Assembly (NCBI GenBank): GCA_964394795.1
Contig: CAYMYX010000004.1
Coordinates: forward strand, 1 to 64,000
Direction: 5' to 3'
Length of the DNA stretch: 64,000 nt
Source of the DNA: CAYFUF01 sp964394795
GTDB taxonomy: Bacteria; Bacillota; Clostridia; Tissierellales; Peptoniphilaceae
This document shows positions 1 through 9,074 of this stretch, piece by piece. Below the pieces are notes generated by a model. It saw only the letters and a program-made list of their open reading frames with translations. It was not told where the DNA came from and did no database searches. How positions within the stretch are numbered: position 1 is the first letter of the stretch; every line of letters begins with the position of its first letter. Both the position numbers and the translations under genes were made by a program.

Positions 1-1
1 T

Positions 2-118
2 AAAAGGGCTGTTACATGGCCTTTTATCTTTTACACAATTATATGGACTTTATCAGCAAAAACCAAAGATTTAAAAGAAGTTTTTAGTTTAGATGATGTG
101 AGAAAAAAAGAAGACTAG
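2..118 (+). CDS. C-terminal end of a membrane protein (5' end outside window)
   Basis: The frame is open from base 2 to a TAG at 116-118 and encodes 38 residues. The first half is hydrophobic and aromatic (TWPFIFYTIIWTL), like a last membrane segment. The second half is a charged tail ending in VRKKED. The stop is followed about 60 bp later by a strong bidirectional terminator, which fits the end of a real gene. The family cannot be told from so little sequence. The open frame is short enough that chance cannot be excluded. Confidence 0.55.
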   Translation, partial: KRAVTWPFIFYTIIWTLSAKTKDLKEVFSLDDVRKKED

Positions 119-180
119 ACGTACTTCATTACAGAGCTGAAGGAATAAAAATTGAATATAACCTAATAGGTAAAATATAT

Positions 181-218
181 AAAGGCATAACCTGTAATTT
201 TACAGGCTATGCCTTTTA
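181..218. terminator. Bidirectional rho-independent terminator
   Basis: AAAGGCATA and CCTGTA pair with TACAGG and TATGCCTTT around a 4-nt loop (197-200), with a single A/C mismatch between the two helices. T-rich tracts follow on both strands. It separates the upstream plus-strand gene from the converging murF on the minus strand. Confidence 0.8.
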
Positions 219-265
219 TAGTCATTAAGCTTCCTATATAAGCGCATTATTTTTCGTTAAATGGC

Positions 266-1651
266 TTAAACTAATGTAACCGCTTGGATTGCCTCGATGA
301 CTTCCTCCAGCTTCATGGACCGAGAAGCTTTTACAAGAACTAGGCTGTTTTTATCAATCAAGTACTTCGCTTTATCGATCAAATCCAATTTCGTATTGAA
401 GTGGAAGAGTCTCGATGGTGGGAAGTTTTCCAAAGCCCCTTCCATCATATAGCGGGACAAATCACCAAAGAAGAGGACGTAGTCGATATCGTTAGGGTTA
501 ATCTTTCTACCCGACTCTCTATGGAGCTCCGCTTCATCTTCACCCAGCTCAAGCATGTCACCGAGGATAGCAATCTTGCTCTTATAACCGGCTAACATAC
601 TGACCGTGGTGAGCGCTTCTTCCAAAGCTTGGGGGTTGGATTTGTAAGCATCGTTTAAAATATCGAAGCCGGCAAGGTGGACAAGCTCGGCTCTCATCTT
701 GGTTTGGTCTTCAACGAATAAGCCACGTTGAATTTCTTCATCGCTCAAGCCAAGCTTTTGTCCGATAAGAACAGCAACGGCTGCGTTGTACATCTGGAAG
801 TGACCTAACAGGTTGATGGTCCACTCTTTCCCGTCCATAGCAAAGGTGGTTCCACCAGCGTTGGAGGTTAGTAAGGTGAGGACATGGTCTGCTTCAGGGT
901 TTGTACCAAAAGTCACTACTTGAGGTACCATATCCAATTGAGCAACCTCAGAACGAAGAATGTCATCGTCATAGTTGTAGATGAAAAGATCGTCTGTGGT
1001 CATCTGCTCCAAGATTTCCAACTTCGCCTTAGCCACATTTTCCCTTGTCTTCACGATATGAAGGTGGGAGTAGCCGATGTTTGTGATCGCTGCAATCTGA
1101 GGGCGAGCTAGCTTAACCAATAAGGAAACATCGCCAAACTTTTCCATCCCCATTTCCATAATAGCTACATCCGTGTCCTCTTCCAGGGAGAGGAGAGTTC
1201 GGGGCAAACCAATCTCATTGTTTAAGTTGCCGATGGTCTTTTGGGCCTGCATCTTCTGGTCTAGGACCGAGTAGATAATATCTTTGGTCGTTGTCTTTCC
1301 ATTGGATCCGGTGATACCAATTACGGTGAGATCTAAGCTGTCCCTGTAATTCTTCGCCATTGTCTGTAAACCAACCAGTGTATCTTCTACTAGTATTTGA
1401 GGCTTATTGAGATGAGTAAAGAGGTCAAGGTGGTCTTTATCCACTAAGCTGGCAACAGCACCTTTGGTAAAAGCTTCTTCCATGAAATCGTGGCCATCCA
1501 AATTCTCCCCAATAATGGGCACGTAGAGATCACCGGGATTGATTGTTCTTGTATCGATGGAGACGTTATTAATCTCTGTAGTAAGATCGAAATCTCCAAT
1601 CAGTTCGCCATCGGCTAACTTAGCAATATTTTCTAAACTTTGCGTTTTCAT
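266..1651 (-). CDS. murF: UDP-N-acetylmuramoyl-tripeptide--D-alanyl-D-alanine ligase
   Basis: This cytoplasmic Mur ligase adds D-Ala-D-Ala to UDP-MurNAc-tripeptide, the last soluble step of peptidoglycan precursor synthesis. The 461 residues match the usual length of the family. The ATP-binding loop GSNGKTTT is at residues 115-122, and the NNE...EMGM segment after it is typical of Mur ligases. The ATG overlaps the TGA of ddl by the ATGA arrangement, so the two are translationally coupled. ddl makes the dipeptide that MurF consumes, so the pair forms a biochemical unit. Confidence 0.95.
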   Translation of the reverse strand: MKTQSLENIAKLADGELIGDFDLTTEINNVSIDTRTINPGDLYVPIIGENLDGHDFMEEAFTKGAVASLVDKDHLDLFTHLNKPQILVEDTLVGLQTMAKNYRDSLDLTVIGITGSNGKTTTKDIIYSVLDQKMQAQKTIGNLNNEIGLPRTLLSLEEDTDVAIMEMGMEKFGDVSLLVKLARPQIAAITNIGYSHLHIVKTRENVAKAKLEILEQMTTDDLFIYNYDDDILRSEVAQLDMVPQVVTFGTNPEADHVLTLLTSNAGGTTFAMDGKEWTINLLGHFQMYNAAVAVLIGQKLGLSDEEIQRGLFVEDQTKMRAELVHLAGFDILNDAYKSNPQALEEALTTVSMLAGYKSKIAILGDMLELGEDEAELHRESGRKINPNDIDYVLFFGDLSRYMMEGALENFPPSRLFHFNTKLDLIDKAKYLIDKNSLVLVKASRSMKLEEVIEAIQAVTLV

Positions 1652-2721
1652 TTAGTCTCCCAGTCAGTTTTAATATTCTGCCTTTCCTCTTCAGATTCCA
1701 AGGCATAATCAATGATTTCATCGAGATAATCAGAGAAGGTCATATCGGTAAGCGCTACCCACAGCTTTGGTGCCAGGGATATTTGGGTCATACCGGGGAA
1801 AGTATTCAGCTCGTTAATGAAGAAGTTTTCATCCTTATCCATAAAGATGTCGACACGGGCTAACCCTTCACAGCTTAGAGCGTGGTAGGTGCGTAATGCC
1901 AAATCTTGCAACTCGCTTAATAGATGTGGTTCCAAAGGATGGGGAACATTTTCTACCGTCGAGCTGTCGTTATATTTTGCGTCATAATCTAAAAGTCCTT
2001 GAGCGGTGTAGCTGCCTGGTTGGGACGCCTTAGCCTTCTTATTGCCCAGAACAGAGACTTCTAACTCCACACCTACGATTTCCTTCTCGATAACAATCCT
2101 TCGGTCATAGCGGAAGGCCTCTTCCACTGCCTCGAGGAAAGTATCCTGTTCAGCTCGGCTGACACCGACGGAAGATCCATTGTTACAAGGCTTGACGAAG
2201 CAAGGAAAACCGCAGCTTTCCTCAATTTCCTTAATCAATTCATCGTGGTCGATCTCTTCATATTCCTTACGAGTCAGGACGCGGTATGGAGCAATAGGTA
2301 AGCCGGATGCATCCAATACCTGATTGGCGTATCCCTTATCCATACACAGGGCACTGGCCATCAGCCTCGACCCAATATACGCAACATCCAGCGTTTCTAA
2401 GAAACCTTGAATTTCGCCATCCTCGCCTGTTTGTCCGTGGATGACCGGGAATATGATGGGTTTTTCGATCTGATTGAGAAAGAGGCAAAAGTCACTAATC
2501 GATTCCAAAGTCGATTTACCATTACCTCTTATTAAGTCTTTGTCGCTAGCCACTTCTTCCGTGATTTCTCCCAAGGGAATAAAGTGTCCTTGCTTATTGA
2601 TATATATGGCATAAACCTGATATTTGGACCAATCCAAATTATTGATAACTGCAACAGCGCTGCGGACGGCGACCTCATGTTCCGTCGAGCGCCCACCGTA
2701 GATTACGATGATATTTTTCAT
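1648..2721 (-). CDS. ddl: D-alanine--D-alanine ligase
   Basis: Ddl joins two D-alanines using ATP. The protein has 357 residues. The N-terminal GGRSTEHEVA (9-18), the ATP-grasp loop around KPCNNGSSVGVS (177-188) and the C-terminal NELNTFPGMT segment are family signatures. It is the first gene of a two-gene minus-strand operon with murF and overlaps it by 4 bp. A likely promoter lies about 45 bp upstream. I see nothing that marks it as a D-Ala-D-lactate (vancomycin-resistance) type, but I cannot rule on specificity by eye. Confidence 0.95.
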   Translation of the reverse strand: MKNIIVIYGGRSTEHEVAVRSAVAVINNLDWSKYQVYAIYINKQGHFIPLGEITEEVASDKDLIRGNGKSTLESISDFCLFLNQIEKPIIFPVIHGQTGEDGEIQGFLETLDVAYIGSRLMASALCMDKGYANQVLDASGLPIAPYRVLTRKEYEEIDHDELIKEIEESCGFPCFVKPCNNGSSVGVSRAEQDTFLEAVEEAFRYDRRIVIEKEIVGVELEVSVLGNKKAKASQPGSYTAQGLLDYDAKYNDSSTVENVPHPLEPHLLSELQDLALRTYHALSCEGLARVDIFMDKDENFFINELNTFPGMTQISLAPKLWVALTDMTFSDYLDEIIDYALESEEERQNIKTDWETK

Positions 2722-2765
2722 GAAAATCCTCTTTCAAAATTTACATCCCTTTAGTCATAAAGCTT

Positions 2766-2794
2766 ATTATAAACCAAAAAGGGCATTGCTCCAA
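2766..2794 (-). promoter_or_regulatory. Probable promoter of ddl-murF
   Basis: Read on the minus strand, TTGGAG (2789-2794) is 17 nt from a perfect TATAAT (2766-2771), and the ddl start lies about 45 bp downstream. The -35 is weak but the -10 and spacing are ideal. Confidence 0.6.
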
Positions 2795-2884
2795 TAGTTT
2801 CAAGCATTTCAGCGTAATTCTAAGATACTGTAACTAAAGCTATTCGTAGTATAGATTTTTATATGAATAGTAAAAAGGAAATAT

Positions 2885-2927
2885 TTGACTCTTAATATAT
2901 ATATATATATATACTTATTGTTATAAT
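2885..2927 (+). promoter_or_regulatory. Possible promoter with alternating AT run, upstream of bacteriocin-type ABC operon
   Basis: TTGACT (2885-2890) is followed by a 19-nt alternating AT run (2895-2913) and then TATAAT (2922-2927). TTGACT is 17 nt from TATATA (2908-2913) inside the run and 31 nt from the better TATAAT. Which -10 is used is unclear. Otherwise the 2722-3050 gap is AT-rich and holds no gene that I can support; in particular, no bacteriocin precursor. Confidence 0.4.
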
Positions 2928-3050
2928 TTGATATTACATTATCTAGATTATAAGGTGTAATTAAGCGAGTGGTTGCAGTGTTGTAAAAATTCATATAAGG
3001 AAACTTAATATCCGATGGCGTGATGATGTAACTAGAAGCAGGGGTGTTTA

Positions 3051-5036
3051 ATGCGAAAATCTATATTTGTATTTGCAACTAATTCTATAATCTTGGGATT
3101 TCTAGTTCTAATGATACTTTCGAATGTTAACAGCAGTTTATATCTATCTTATCCTTCTGTAACAGTTAATGAGATGTCTAGCGAGGCAGACATTACACAG
3201 TTAGAAAAGAGTTTAGAAGAATTAGCTAATAGGACAGATAGTATTATTGCTAGACGTGTTGTTACTCCTACAAATCAAGGCACTTCTTTTCTTTACAGAA
3301 TATACGGTGAAGGAGAAGTTCCTCCCTTGTTTAATGAGGCAGGTGAAGACGAGGCAAAGAATTCTAATCCTGCGAATACATATCTTATTCTCAGCGGTGG
3401 GCTGACGATTGATGAACTAAATATGGAGCTTTTTAATTTTGCAGAAACGACTGTAAAAGATAATAGAGCATCTCCTTTCATAACTGTGTTACGTTTTTTG
3501 GCTAGTGATGCCATTCTCTTAGCTTGCGTGCTATTCTATCTTTTCTATACTAGCATAATCATTCTGAGCGAAATTCGTGTTCTAAGGTCTTCAGGTATTA
3601 GAATGTTATCAGGCATTACCTCAAAAGACTTGCTTCACAAGAATCTGAGATCAAGTTTTCTATCTATCATTTTTATGTGTGGATTATCACTTTTAGTTGG
3701 CAGCATTGCCATGAAGCTCCTCGGGATTTGGAATTTTCAGTTATTCCAGTTACTAATTGCTGCTACAATACTCCACATCATTGTCCTAAGCTTCATTACA
3801 TTTTTTATCACAAGGCTTTTCTCCCTTTTGTTAAAACGGACTAAATTGATCGATCTAGTAAAAGGGAAACTACCTGTCAAATCCATTCTTACTGTCTTGA
3901 TGATTAGTCAGTTCATTACCTTAGTAGTAGTTAGCTGGAGTGTCGATAAAGTACAAGCGTATTTGCCGGAAGTGCAAAAACTGATGGTAGCTGATAGTGC
4001 CTGGAGGGAAAGGGACAATCTAAATAATATTTCATATAATCTAGGTGCATTCTCCTATGATGAAGAAGAATCAAGTAGACGTAATAATCTTTGGTTCAAT
4101 TTCTTAGTAGATGCTCTAGATGATTATGATGCCATTTATGCAAGATACGTTTTACGAGACAGCCAGATGGTATATCCAGGAGAGCAAAATTATTTCGACG
4201 GGAAGATGCTTTTTGTCAGCCCATCCTATTTAGATATGGAAGGCACACCCGTAAGCTCCGCGTTTCTAGAAAACATGAATAGCTTAGAAAAAGGACAGTT
4301 CGGCCTCTTACTCCCTGAATCAATGGAAAACAGTGTTGAAGAAATCACTTCCATAACCAAGGAAATTTTATAGGCTGATTATGGTCTGGAAGATAGCGCG
4401 GATAATTTAGAAGCAGTGGTAGAGTTTTTACCTAATGGCACAGAATTCTTCATCTACAATCAGGAAGCTGTACCCGTCGATCAGTGGCTACAGGATATTA
4501 TAGTCGTTGTACTTACACCCCACTCTGTGGGGGGCGGTACCCATTCACCAGATATGTGGGTTAATGGTGTTACAAATGCTCTATTTCTGCAAGATGCTGA
4601 TGAAACACTTTCTCTGCTGAAAAAGCATGAAATATTTCCCTATGCTTCCTATGTTAATAATAGCTACGGCCTTTATCGTCAACAAACCGAAAATTATCGA
4701 AATGAAACGATTTCACTTCTACTAGGAAGTATCATTGGTATGGTTACAGCTATTATTAGTTTTGTTGCGATGAATGCGCTCTATTTTAGTCAATTCCGTA
4801 GAGAAATATTTATTCATCGCATCTCGGGTGAATCCTTCCTCACTATTCATAAAGATTATCTGAGAAGTTTAGCTCTTGTGCTCTTAATAGCAGCTATTGC
4901 AAGCTTTATTTTGACTGGAAACTGGTTGGCAAGCTTAGGGTCCTTCATCATTTTCATGGGTGTAGAGATTTTCATTTTATCCAGACAAATGAAGAAGGAA
5001 AGCAAGATGCTCGTTACCGTACTTAAAGGAGAATAG
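3051..5036 (+). pseudogene. Bacteriocin-associated integral membrane permease, interrupted by an in-frame TAG
   Basis: One continuous frame of 662 codons is broken only by TAG at 4371-4373. Reading continues in the same frame directly after it (ADYGLEDSADNL...) to the TAG at 5034-5036. The whole length and layout fit the 'bacteriocin-associated integral membrane protein' family (about 650-680 residues): an N-terminal membrane segment, an extracellular stretch, a membrane cluster around residues 150-300, a second extracellular region with a VVLTPHSVGGGTH segment, and C-terminal membrane helices. The 3' half has no obvious start and RBS of its own. The ATPase gene starts 1 bp after it. The gene is AT-rich with many TTA and ATA codons, unlike its neighbours, which suggests transfer. 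It may be a recent nonsense mutation or a base error. Confidence 0.75.
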
Positions 5037-5037
5037 G

Positions 5038-5721
5038 ATGATTTCTTTAAAAATGATCGACAAAAAGTTTGGCCAACGCAGAATTTTCGACGATTTTTCC
5101 ATGGACTTTCAACCAGGCAAAACTTATGCCTTGATTGGACGTAGTGGGTCGGGCAAGACAACGCTGTTAAACATGATAGGCAAATTGGAACCATATGATT
5201 CGGGCGAAATCATGATAGGGGACAAACCGTTGCAGCAAATCAAGAGCGAAGAATATTTCCGCGACTATATGGGTTACCTCTTTCAGAACCTTGGATTATT
5301 AGATAATGAATCTATAGAGGCCAATTTAGAATTAGGACTGGTTGGACAGAAAATCGGAAAAGATGAAAAGAAAGCACTTTTTAAGCAGGTTTTAAAGGAA
5401 GTAGGACTTTCTTATCTTGACCTCGACAGCTTGATCTATACCTTATCCGGTGGTGAGTCACAACGAATTTCGATTGCTAAGTTGATTCTAAAGAAACCAA
5501 AAATATTATTGGCAGATGAGCCTACTGCTTCACTGGATCCCAAAACATCGGCAGAAATAATTAAATTACTTCTGAGCATGAAAAGTCCGGAACGAGTGAT
5601 TATCATAGCGACCCATAGTCCTGAAATTTGGGCTCAAGTTGATGAAGTGATTGCATTAACAGATTTTGATAACGATGAATTCGCGAAAGAGTTTTCAACT
5701 ACTGCGGAAAGTACGAAATAG
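5038..5721 (+). CDS. ABC transporter ATPase, lactococcin 972 bacteriocin-export type
   Basis: This is a 227-residue ATP-binding subunit. Walker A is GRSGSGKT (34-41), the signature LSGGE is at 136-140, Walker B ILLADE is at 156-161, and the switch histidine is in ATHSPE. The short single-domain form and the GYLFQNLGLLDNESIEANL stretch resemble the lactococcin-972-group exporters, which always pair with the large permease found just upstream. It would energise export of, or immunity to, a small peptide. Because the permease gene carries a stop codon, the complex may not be made in full. No peptide gene is visible nearby. Confidence 0.85.
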   Translation: MISLKMIDKKFGQRRIFDDFSMDFQPGKTYALIGRSGSGKTTLLNMIGKLEPYDSGEIMIGDKPLQQIKSEEYFRDYMGYLFQNLGLLDNESIEANLELGLVGQKIGKDEKKALFKQVLKEVGLSYLDLDSLIYTLSGGESQRISIAKLILKKPKILLADEPTASLDPKTSAEIIKLLLSMKSPERVIIIATHSPEIWAQVDEVIALTDFDNDEFAKEFSTTAESTK

Positions 5722-5750
5722 TGACGGACTCAACACAAAAATATTAATTC

Positions 5751-5780
5751 TTGCAAAGTTGATTCGTTCTGTGGTATACT
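5751..5780 (+). promoter_or_regulatory. Probable promoter of rpmE
   Basis: TTGCAA (5751-5756), an 18-nt spacer and TATACT (5775-5780) lie about 50 bp upstream of rpmE, which has a GGAGAGAGGTG ribosome binding site at 5812-5822. Confidence 0.6.
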
Positions 5781-5830
5781 TTTTAAGCTATTAATTTAGT
5801 TGAAACAACAGCGGAGAGAGGTGATAGTTA

Positions 5831-6034
5831 ATGCAAAAAGATATTCAACCAGAGTACTTCGAAGATGCTCAAGTTACATGTGCATGCGGAAATACATTTA
5901 CAACGGGTTCAACCAAGAAAGAAATTAAAGTTGAAGTTTGTTCGGAGTGCCATCCGTTTTATACAGGTAAACAAAAAACTGCCGAACGCGGCGGACGTGT
6001 TGAGCGCTTTAAGAAGAAATACAATATGGACTAA
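5831..6034 (+). CDS. rpmE: 50S ribosomal protein L31, zinc-binding form
   Basis: The 67 residues include cysteines at 17, 19, 37 and 40, which form the zinc site of the 'C+' type L31, and the conserved CHPFYTGKQK stretch. L31 sits on the large subunit at the intersubunit bridge. It has its own promoter and a strong terminator directly after it, so it is probably a single-gene transcript. C-minus L31 paralogs usually replace this form under zinc starvation; none is seen here. Confidence 0.95.
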   Translation: MQKDIQPEYFEDAQVTCACGNTFTTGSTKKEIKVEVCSECHPFYTGKQKTAERGGRVERFKKKYNMD

Positions 6035-6041
6035 CAGTCAA

Positions 6042-6068
6042 GGTGTCTCTTTTGAGACACCTTTTTTT
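6042..6068 (+). terminator. Rho-independent terminator after rpmE
   Basis: GGTGTCTC (6042-6049) pairs perfectly with GAGACACC (6054-6061) around a TTTT loop, followed by seven Ts. Confidence 0.9.
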
Positions 6069-6096
6069 CTATTAGCCCTCTTTTAAGGAGAAGAAA

Positions 6097-7074
6097 ATGG
6101 AAAGAGAATTAGCGCAAACTTCTTCCTTACCTAAGGAAAAGGAAGTCAGGGCGACCTCCATTGGGGGACAGGCACTGATGGAAGGTATCCTCATGAAGGG
6201 GCCTGACCTTGTTGCCATCGCCACCAGAAAACCGGGTAGCGATGAGATTAAAGTGAAGGTCGAACCAGTTGACGGACTGACAAAAAAATATAAGTTGTTC
6301 CAGTTGCCTTTCTTCCGTGGCATTGGAGCTTTGGTCGATTCCTTCTCACGAGGAAGTAAGGCTTTGGAATATTCTGCCGATCAATTGGACTGGGAAGAAG
6401 ATGAAGAGCCCGGACCTTTTAGCCGTTTTCTGATTAGAGTATTTGGGGAAGAGCGAGCAGAGCAGGTCCTTAGCTTTCTTATGGTCTTCGTTGCCGTCGC
6501 GATTGCTTTTGGTCTTTTTTTCTTTGTACCAACATGGATAGCAGGCCTCTTCCGTCCGATGATTCAAAACAACTTGGTGCTGAACGTCATCGAGGGAATT
6601 ATTCGAATTGTCTTCTTCCTTATCTATGTCATTGCCATCAGCAAGTTGGACGAGTTGAACCGCGTCTTCATGTATCACGGGGCGGAGCACAAGACGATAG
6701 CCGCCTACGAGCATGGGGAAGAGCTGACCGTTGAGAACGTTAGGAAGTATCCTAGGGTTCACGCCCGGTGTGGAACAAGCTTTTTGGCTAACCTGGTCAT
6801 CCTGTCGGCTATCTTGATGAGCTTCTTCGGCTGGCCAAATCCCTTCGTACGGTTCGCTATTCGCCTACTCATGATTCCTATCCTAGTGGGGTTGACGTAT
6901 GAGCTGAATGCATGGACCTCGAAGGTAGACAACGGATTGAGCAAGGCGTTACGGGCACCGGGAATGTTTATCCAAAGGGTAGCTACGGTAAAGGAACCAA
7001 CCGACGAGATGATTGAGGTGGCCATAGAAGCGATGGAAGCCGTCATTCCCGAGGATCATTCGGATATTCTATGA
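6097..7074 (+). CDS. yqhQ: YqhQ-like DUF1385 membrane protein
   Basis: This 325-residue protein belongs to the DUF1385 family, whose molecular role is unknown. The conserved IGGQALMEGILMKGP is at residues 24-38, and HGAEHKTI...HARCGTSFL follows after two membrane segments (around 130-150 and 165-185). More membrane segments lie near 230-270. In clostridial genomes this gene sits just before prmC and prfA, as here. Its stop overlaps the prmC start by 4 bp, so they are co-translated. The RBS TTAAGGAG precedes the ATG. Confidence 0.85.
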   Translation: MERELAQTSSLPKEKEVRATSIGGQALMEGILMKGPDLVAIATRKPGSDEIKVKVEPVDGLTKKYKLFQLPFFRGIGALVDSFSRGSKALEYSADQLDWEEDEEPGPFSRFLIRVFGEERAEQVLSFLMVFVAVAIAFGLFFFVPTWIAGLFRPMIQNNLVLNVIEGIIRIVFFLIYVIAISKLDELNRVFMYHGAEHKTIAAYEHGEELTVENVRKYPRVHARCGTSFLANLVILSAILMSFFGWPNPFVRFAIRLLMIPILVGLTYELNAWTSKVDNGLSKALRAPGMFIQRVATVKEPTDEMIEVAIEAMEAVIPEDHSDIL

Positions 7075-7961
7075 GAAAACGATGGAACGAGGAAAAGAGG
7101 GTCAGCAAAGATGACCTTGTCCTCATGATAAGCTATTTATTGGGCATAAATTTAGGGCAGGCGAGAACTGCCTTAGCTAGGGAACATATTGTTCTTGAGG
7201 ATAATCAGGAAGAAGAGCTGGAATTAATGGTCCAAAAGCGGGCAACTGGTTTACCCCTGCAATATGCCATTGGCCGGTGGAACTTCTACGGCCGGGATTT
7301 TCTCGTTGATGAGCGGGCTTTAATCCCAAGACCGGAAACTGAGTTTTTGGTGGAAGACGTCATCAATAGATTAGTAGAAGACCCAGAAAAGGAGTGGGAA
7401 ATCTGCGATATCGGTACTGGCACAGGCATCATTCCGCTGACTTTGGCTTATGAGTCGGTGGAAAGACGAGCTAGGGGAGAGGTTTCTTTAAGGTTAGGCA
7501 AAATTGTCGGCGGAGATATTTCACCAGAGGCGCGGACATTGGCTGAAGAAAATGAGCAATTCCTTGCAGAACGGTCGCCTATTGGCTTAAAATGGAATGT
7601 GGAGAAGCAAGCTCCACTTTCTTGGGTGCAGTCAGATTTATTTGAAAACATAAGCGGAGTATTTGACGTGATTATTTCCAATCCTCCTTACGTGGAAGAG
7701 CGTAAAAGGGAGGACTTGGAAGCCGAATTAAGTTACGAGCCAAGCCTTGCCTTATTTGCCGGGGACGATGGGTTGGATGTGTACCGCCGTTTAATTCCCC
7801 AGGCCTATAACCATTTGAAACCCGGTGGCCTTCTCTTTTTGGAAATTGGGGACGGACAAGGCCAAGAGATCAGCCAGATATTAGCAAACAATAATTTTCA
7901 AGAGATTGATATATACAATGATTACGCAGGCTTTAACCGTCGGGTTATCGCGAGAAAGTAA
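7071..7961 (+). CDS. prmC: Peptide chain release factor glutamine methyltransferase
   Basis: PrmC methylates the glutamine of the GGQ motif in release factors using S-adenosylmethionine. The 296 residues contain the SAM-binding DIGTGTGI (113-120) and the catalytic NPPY (204-207) that holds the substrate glutamine. The helical N-terminal domain ends before IPRPETE. It lies directly upstream of prfA, its substrate, separated by 15 bp that carry a GAGGAGG ribosome binding site, and it overlaps yqhQ by 4 bp. Confidence 0.95.
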   Translation: MRKRWNEEKRVSKDDLVLMISYLLGINLGQARTALAREHIVLEDNQEEELELMVQKRATGLPLQYAIGRWNFYGRDFLVDERALIPRPETEFLVEDVINRLVEDPEKEWEICDIGTGTGIIPLTLAYESVERRARGEVSLRLGKIVGGDISPEARTLAEENEQFLAERSPIGLKWNVEKQAPLSWVQSDLFENISGVFDVIISNPPYVEERKREDLEAELSYEPSLALFAGDDGLDVYRRLIPQAYNHLKPGGLLFLEIGDGQGQEISQILANNNFQEIDIYNDYAGFNRRVIARK

Positions 7962-7976
7962 TCATGAGGAGGAAGT

Positions 7977-9062
7977 ATGTTCGAGAGTTTAGATAACATT
8001 CAAGATAGAATGCGGTCGTACGAGACCCAATTAGCGGACCCTGAACTCATTTCTAACATGGATGAGTGGCAAAAGGTCAATAGAGAATATGTCAACCTGA
8101 AACCTTTGGCTGAAGCCTATAGCGCTTACGATGAAGCACGAAACAAGGTGGAAGAAGACAAGATGATGATTCCTGAAGCGGAAGATCCTGAGATGAAGGA
8201 GATGCTTAGGGATGACCTACAAGAAAATGAAGCCCTCATGGAAAAGTTAGAGCAGGAGATCAAAGTTCTCCTCCTTCCTACAGATCCTAATGATTACAAG
8301 AATGTTATTGTCGAGATTCGCGCCGGTGCAGGCGGCGATGAGGCGGGCTTATTCGCCGGCGACCTCTACCGGATGTACCACATGTTTGCGGACAAGAAGG
8401 GCTACTCTACCGAGGAGATGGACTACACTTCCCAGGGTATCGGTGGTGTGAAAGAAGCCACCTTTATGGTTAAAGGGGAAGGGGCCTATTCGATTCTCAA
8501 GTATGAATCAGGCGTTCACCGGGTCCAGCGAGTTCCGGAGACGGAGTCCAGTGGTCGAATCCACACGTCGACAGCAACCGTTGCGGTTCTGCCCGAGGCG
8601 GAAGAAGTGGACGTAGAACTGGATATGAACGATGTCCGTGTCGATGTATACAGGTCCAGTGGCCATGGCGGACAAAGCGTCAACACGACCGACTCTGCCG
8701 TGCGTTTGACTCACGAGCCAACCGGCATCGTGGTCACTTGCCAAGATGAAAAAAGTCAGATTAAGAATAAAGATAAGGCCATGCGGGTACTTATGGCTCG
8801 CCTCTACGAATTAAAGTTAGAGGAGCAACAAAAGGAATTATCTGCGGATAGAAAGTCCCAGGTCGGAACGGGCGATCGCTCGGAGCGAATCCGCACCTAC
8901 AACTTCCCTCAAGGAAGGGTGACTGACCACCGCATTAACCGTACCGTTCACCAGCTTGGAGACTTCCTCGATGGTGATATTGAAGAGATGATCGATGCAC
9001 TGATCACGGCGGACCAGACCAAGAAATTGGATTTGGTTACCGACGAGATGAGCTCAAATTAG
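7977..9062 (+). CDS. prfA: Peptide chain release factor 1
   Basis: RF1 reads UAA and UAG and triggers peptide release. The 361 residues are full length. The codon-reading PxT tripeptide is PET (187-189), and the catalytic GGQ is at 231-233 in SSGHGGQSVN. RF1 is what would terminate at the TAG inside the upstream exporter permease. It is in an operon with prmC, and malQ begins 12 bp after its stop with its own GGAGG. Confidence 0.97.
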   Translation: MFESLDNIQDRMRSYETQLADPELISNMDEWQKVNREYVNLKPLAEAYSAYDEARNKVEEDKMMIPEAEDPEMKEMLRDDLQENEALMEKLEQEIKVLLLPTDPNDYKNVIVEIRAGAGGDEAGLFAGDLYRMYHMFADKKGYSTEEMDYTSQGIGGVKEATFMVKGEGAYSILKYESGVHRVQRVPETESSGRIHTSTATVAVLPEAEEVDVELDMNDVRVDVYRSSGHGGQSVNTTDSAVRLTHEPTGIVVTCQDEKSQIKNKDKAMRVLMARLYELKLEEQQKELSADRKSQVGTGDRSERIRTYNFPQGRVTDHRINRTVHQLGDFLDGDIEEMIDALITADQTKKLDLVTDEMSSN

Positions 9063-9074
9063 GAGGACAATGGG

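Noticed and set aside
2..25. Hairpin AAAAGG...CCTTTT that looks like a terminator
   Set aside because: It lies inside an open frame that runs to a stop at 118, and a far better terminator follows at 181-218.
884..1111. Open frames opposite murF, also at 401-595
   Set aside because: Shadows of the murF codons without RBS or family features.
2809..2994. 61-residue minus-strand open frame before the exporter
   Set aside because: It is a by-product of AT-rich sequence (runs of Ile/Tyr/Asn over the AT repeat) with no RBS.
4371..4373. TAG as a recoded sense codon or selenocysteine-like signal
   Set aside because: TAG is the normal stop of several genes here, RF1 is present and no pyrrolysine or recoding genes are in view; mutation or error is simpler.
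4510..4535. CCCCAC/GTGGGG hairpin as a regulatory element
   Set aside because: It lies in the coding frame of the permease and encodes a conserved-looking loop (PHSVGGGTH).
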